7,802 nt of DNA, taken from NCBI GenBank assembly GCA_964505325.1, contig CAZDHT010000253.1, forward strand, positions 1 through 7,802. Reading direction: 5' to 3'. The notes below the pieces were generated by a model, which was given only the letters and a program-made list of their open reading frames with translations, was not told where the DNA came from and did not search any database. Source of the DNA: CAZDHT01 sp964505325 (GTDB taxonomy: Bacteria > Planctomycetota > PUPC01). The translations under genes and the position numbers were made by a program. Every line of letters starts with the position of its first letter. The first letter of the stretch is position 1. Of the stretch, positions 6,019-7,802 are shown piece after piece.

Positions 6019-7802
6019 ATGAGGAATCTCGCGCTGTGTGTGGTCCTTGTCGGCCTCCTCGCCGCGTCCGCGGCGGCATGGGAGATCCCGCTCGAAGTGA
6101 AGGAGATGTGGGGGCAGGGCGGCCCGCGCCACGTGTCCGGCGGCGTCCCGCTGCTCCAGGGCCAGGCCAAGGACGCGGGCGAGCTGCGCCTCGCGGTCAA
6201 GACCGCCGACGGCCTGAAGCCCGTGCCCGCGCAGTTCCGCGTGCTGGCGCGCTGGTGGCGGGCGGATAACTCGATCCGCTGGGTGCTGGTCGACTTTCAG
6301 ACCAGCATGGGCGGCACGCAGGCCAAGGCCTATTACCTGACGAACGCGAAGCTGGCCGCCGCGGCGCCGACGGCGCCCTGCACGGTCAAGGAGACCGCCG
6401 AGGCCATCGAGGTCACCACCGGCCCCGCCAAGTTCGTCGTGGACAAGAAACAGTTCGCGTTCCTGTCGCACGCCTACCTGGACGACAACAAGGACGGGGC
6501 CTTCGCCGACGACGAGGACATACTCGACAGCTCGCCCGACCTCGGCCTGGTGATCGAAGACACGTTCGGCGAGAAGTACTACGGCTCGGAGAGCGTGCGG
6601 AAGGTCGAGGTCCTGGAGTCCGGCCCCATCCGGGTCCGCGTCCGCGCCCGCGGCACGCTCCGCGCCCGCGGCGGCAAAGGCTATAGCCGCGGGATGTATG
6701 ACTACGACGTGTTCCTGAACTTCTACGCGGGGAGCACGGACGTCTACACCGACGTGGTGCTCGGCAACAGCCCACTGAAGTCGCGCGGCTCGCCCACGTT
6801 CGAGGACGCCTCGCTCCTGCTGAAGATGGCCGGCGGGGCGTCGCGGTATCGGATGTACGGCCGCACCCGGCTCGACGGCGCGTTCGGGGACGCTGCCTCC
6901 CTGTGCATGTACCAGGACTCGAACGGCGCCGAGACGTGGCAGAGCCGGACCGGCTCGCCGTCGTCGACCAAGATCGTCCGGTTCCGCGGCTACAAGATCT
7001 GGAGGCGGTCGGGCCGCAAGCTCGCAAAGGACCAGGGCGTGGACGATGACAAGGATGTGTTCGAGGGCAGCGCCGAGGTCACCCAGGGCGACAACGCCCG
7101 CGGCCTCGTCCAGCTCTACAACAACCGCGGCGGGATCGTCGTGCACACCAAGGACTTCTGGCAGCAGTTCCCAAAGGCCGTCGAGGTCTTCAAGGACGGC
7201 GCGGTCCGCCTCGGCCTGTTCCCCCGCGAGTGCCGCGTCCCGCACTTCCTCGAAGACACCACGGGCAAAGGCCACGAGATCATCTTCCAGTTCTACAGCC
7301 GCAAGCTGCGGAACCCGTACGCGGCCGACGACGCCCGTCATACCTGGGCGCACGTGTTCGCCGACTGCTGGGACTATCGCGTGTTCCCGCGGCCGACCCT
7401 CGAACACATCTGCGCCGCCGGCGCCCTGACCGACGTCGGCCCGATGTCCGTGCCAACGCGCCTCTACGCCGGCTACCCGTGGGAGGTCACGAAGCGGCGA
7501 CTGTTCATGACCGACCGCTACAAGGGCAACGGCTACGGCTGGCAGGTGTGGGGCGAGCGGTGGCTCTCCTACGGCGGGCATTCCTCACGCGGCGCCCGGC
7601 AGCCCATCAAGGAAGACAGCTACCTCTACCGGTGGTACGTGACCGGCGACAAGGGCTGGCTCGAGGCCGGCGACGACCGCAGCCGCCTGTTCCGCGACGT
7701 CCGCACCCACCGCGTCGACGACCAGGACCCGTTCGGCTTCCCCGACTGGGGCACGTTCCGCCAGCACTACATCAGTGAGGACTACTGCAAGCGCCCGCAG
7801 CC
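6019..7802 (+). CDS. PcRGLX/YetA-like (PL26-type) secreted carbohydrate-active protein, 3'-partial
   Basis: The frame is open from ATG 6019 to the window end (594 codons), so the C-terminus is missing. Residues 1-20 are a typical signal peptide ending ASAAA before W21. Residues about 22-120 fit the N-terminal RIFT-barrel domain of the family, with the motif RWWRADNSIRWVLVDF (78-93). Residues about 135-290 fit the central beta-sandwich (VLESGPIRVRVRARG, NFYAGSTDVYTDVVLG). It contains an EF-hand-like acidic loop, DDNKDGAFADDE (155-166), that could bind calcium. From about residue 370 it aligns with the gene at 1-1707, including FWQQFPKA (380-387) and FMTDRYKGNGYGWQV (496-510). The missing part should contain the rest of the alpha/alpha toroid. 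Known relatives include the PL26 exo-rhamnogalacturonan lyase PcRGLX and the uncharacterised YetA; lyase activity here is inferred. It is divergently transcribed from the transglutaminase-like gene. Confidence 0.8.
   Translation, partial: MRNLALCVVLVGLLAASAAAWEIPLEVKEMWGQGGPRHVSGGVPLLQGQAKDAGELRLAVKTADGLKPVPAQFRVLARWWRADNSIRWVLVDFQTSMGGTQAKAYYLTNAKLAAAAPTAPCTVKETAEAIEVTTGPAKFVVDKKQFAFLSHAYLDDNKDGAFADDEDILDSSPDLGLVIEDTFGEKYYGSESVRKVEVLESGPIRVRVRARGTLRARGGKGYSRGMYDYDVFLNFYAGSTDVYTDVVLGNSPLKSRGSPTFEDASLLLKMAGGASRYRMYGRTRLDGAFGDAASLCMYQDSNGAETWQSRTGSPSSTKIVRFRGYKIWRRSGRKLAKDQGVDDDKDVFEGSAEVTQGDNARGLVQLYNNRGGIVVHTKDFWQQFPKAVEVFKDGAVRLGLFPRECRVPHFLEDTTGKGHEIIFQFYSRKLRNPYAADDARHTWAHVFADCWDYRVFPRPTLEHICAAGALTDVGPMSVPTRLYAGYPWEVTKRRLFMTDRYKGNGYGWQVWGERWLSYGGHSSRGARQPIKEDSYLYRWYVTGDKGWLEAGDDRSRLFRDVRTHRVDDQDPFGFPDWGTFRQHYISEDYCKRPQ

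Noticed and set aside
5941..7581. Long minus-strand open frame (546 codons) opposite the 6019 gene
   Set aside because: The plus strand encodes a signal peptide and family motifs shared with the paralogue at 1-1707. The minus translation is a repetitive Ala/Val/Arg-rich shadow.

Overview
The window is G+C-rich bacterial DNA that is almost entirely coding. Strong GGAGGA-type ribosome sites and an abundance of secreted multidomain proteins fit a free-living, polysaccharide-degrading bacterium. My best guess is Planctomycetota or a relative, such as Verrucomicrobiota or another metagenome-known phylum. This rests on gene content only (PcRGLX/YetA-like proteins, paired secreted transglutaminase-fold proteins, a four-helix-bundle cassette), because no rRNA or other marker gene is present.

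Layout. (1) 1-1707 (+): C-terminal two thirds of a PcRGLX/YetA-like (PL26-type) protein ending in a fibronectin type III domain; the 5' end lies outside the window. (2) 1723-2261: a compact 539-bp cassette bounded by inverted arrays of a 7-bp unit (GTCATTG), holding one gene (1760-2260, +) for a four-helix-bundle protein of the 23S rRNA intervening-sequence family. (3) 2277-4178 (+): a secreted transglutaminase-fold protein with C-terminal beta-rich regions carrying two Asp-box-like motifs. (4) 4217-5863 (-): a second, differently built secreted transglutaminase-fold protein, convergent with gene 3 across a 38-bp gap that holds a hairpin. (5) 5864-6018: a divergent promoter region, the only clearly A+T-rich stretch. 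(6) 6019-7802 (+): a second PcRGLX/YetA-like protein with a signal peptide, cut off by the window end. It is a paralogue of gene 1, and the two partial proteins overlap over about 230 residues.

How it may work together. Four of the five genes encode proteins that are exported or probably exported. Two resemble rhamnogalacturonan-lyase-type carbohydrate proteins and two have a Cys-His-Asp transglutaminase/peptidase-like core. The simplest reading is a locus acting on a complex extracellular polymer (pectin-like polysaccharide or glycoprotein), but substrates cannot be read from the sequence.

The most unusual item is the four-helix-bundle cassette. If it is removed, gene 1 and gene 3 sit 30 bp apart with the gene 3 ribosome site intact, as expected for an element inserted into an operon. 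Its RNA could fold into a long terminal stem, like the intervening sequences found in some 23S rRNA genes. No tRNA, rRNA, CRISPR, transposase or phage gene was seen.
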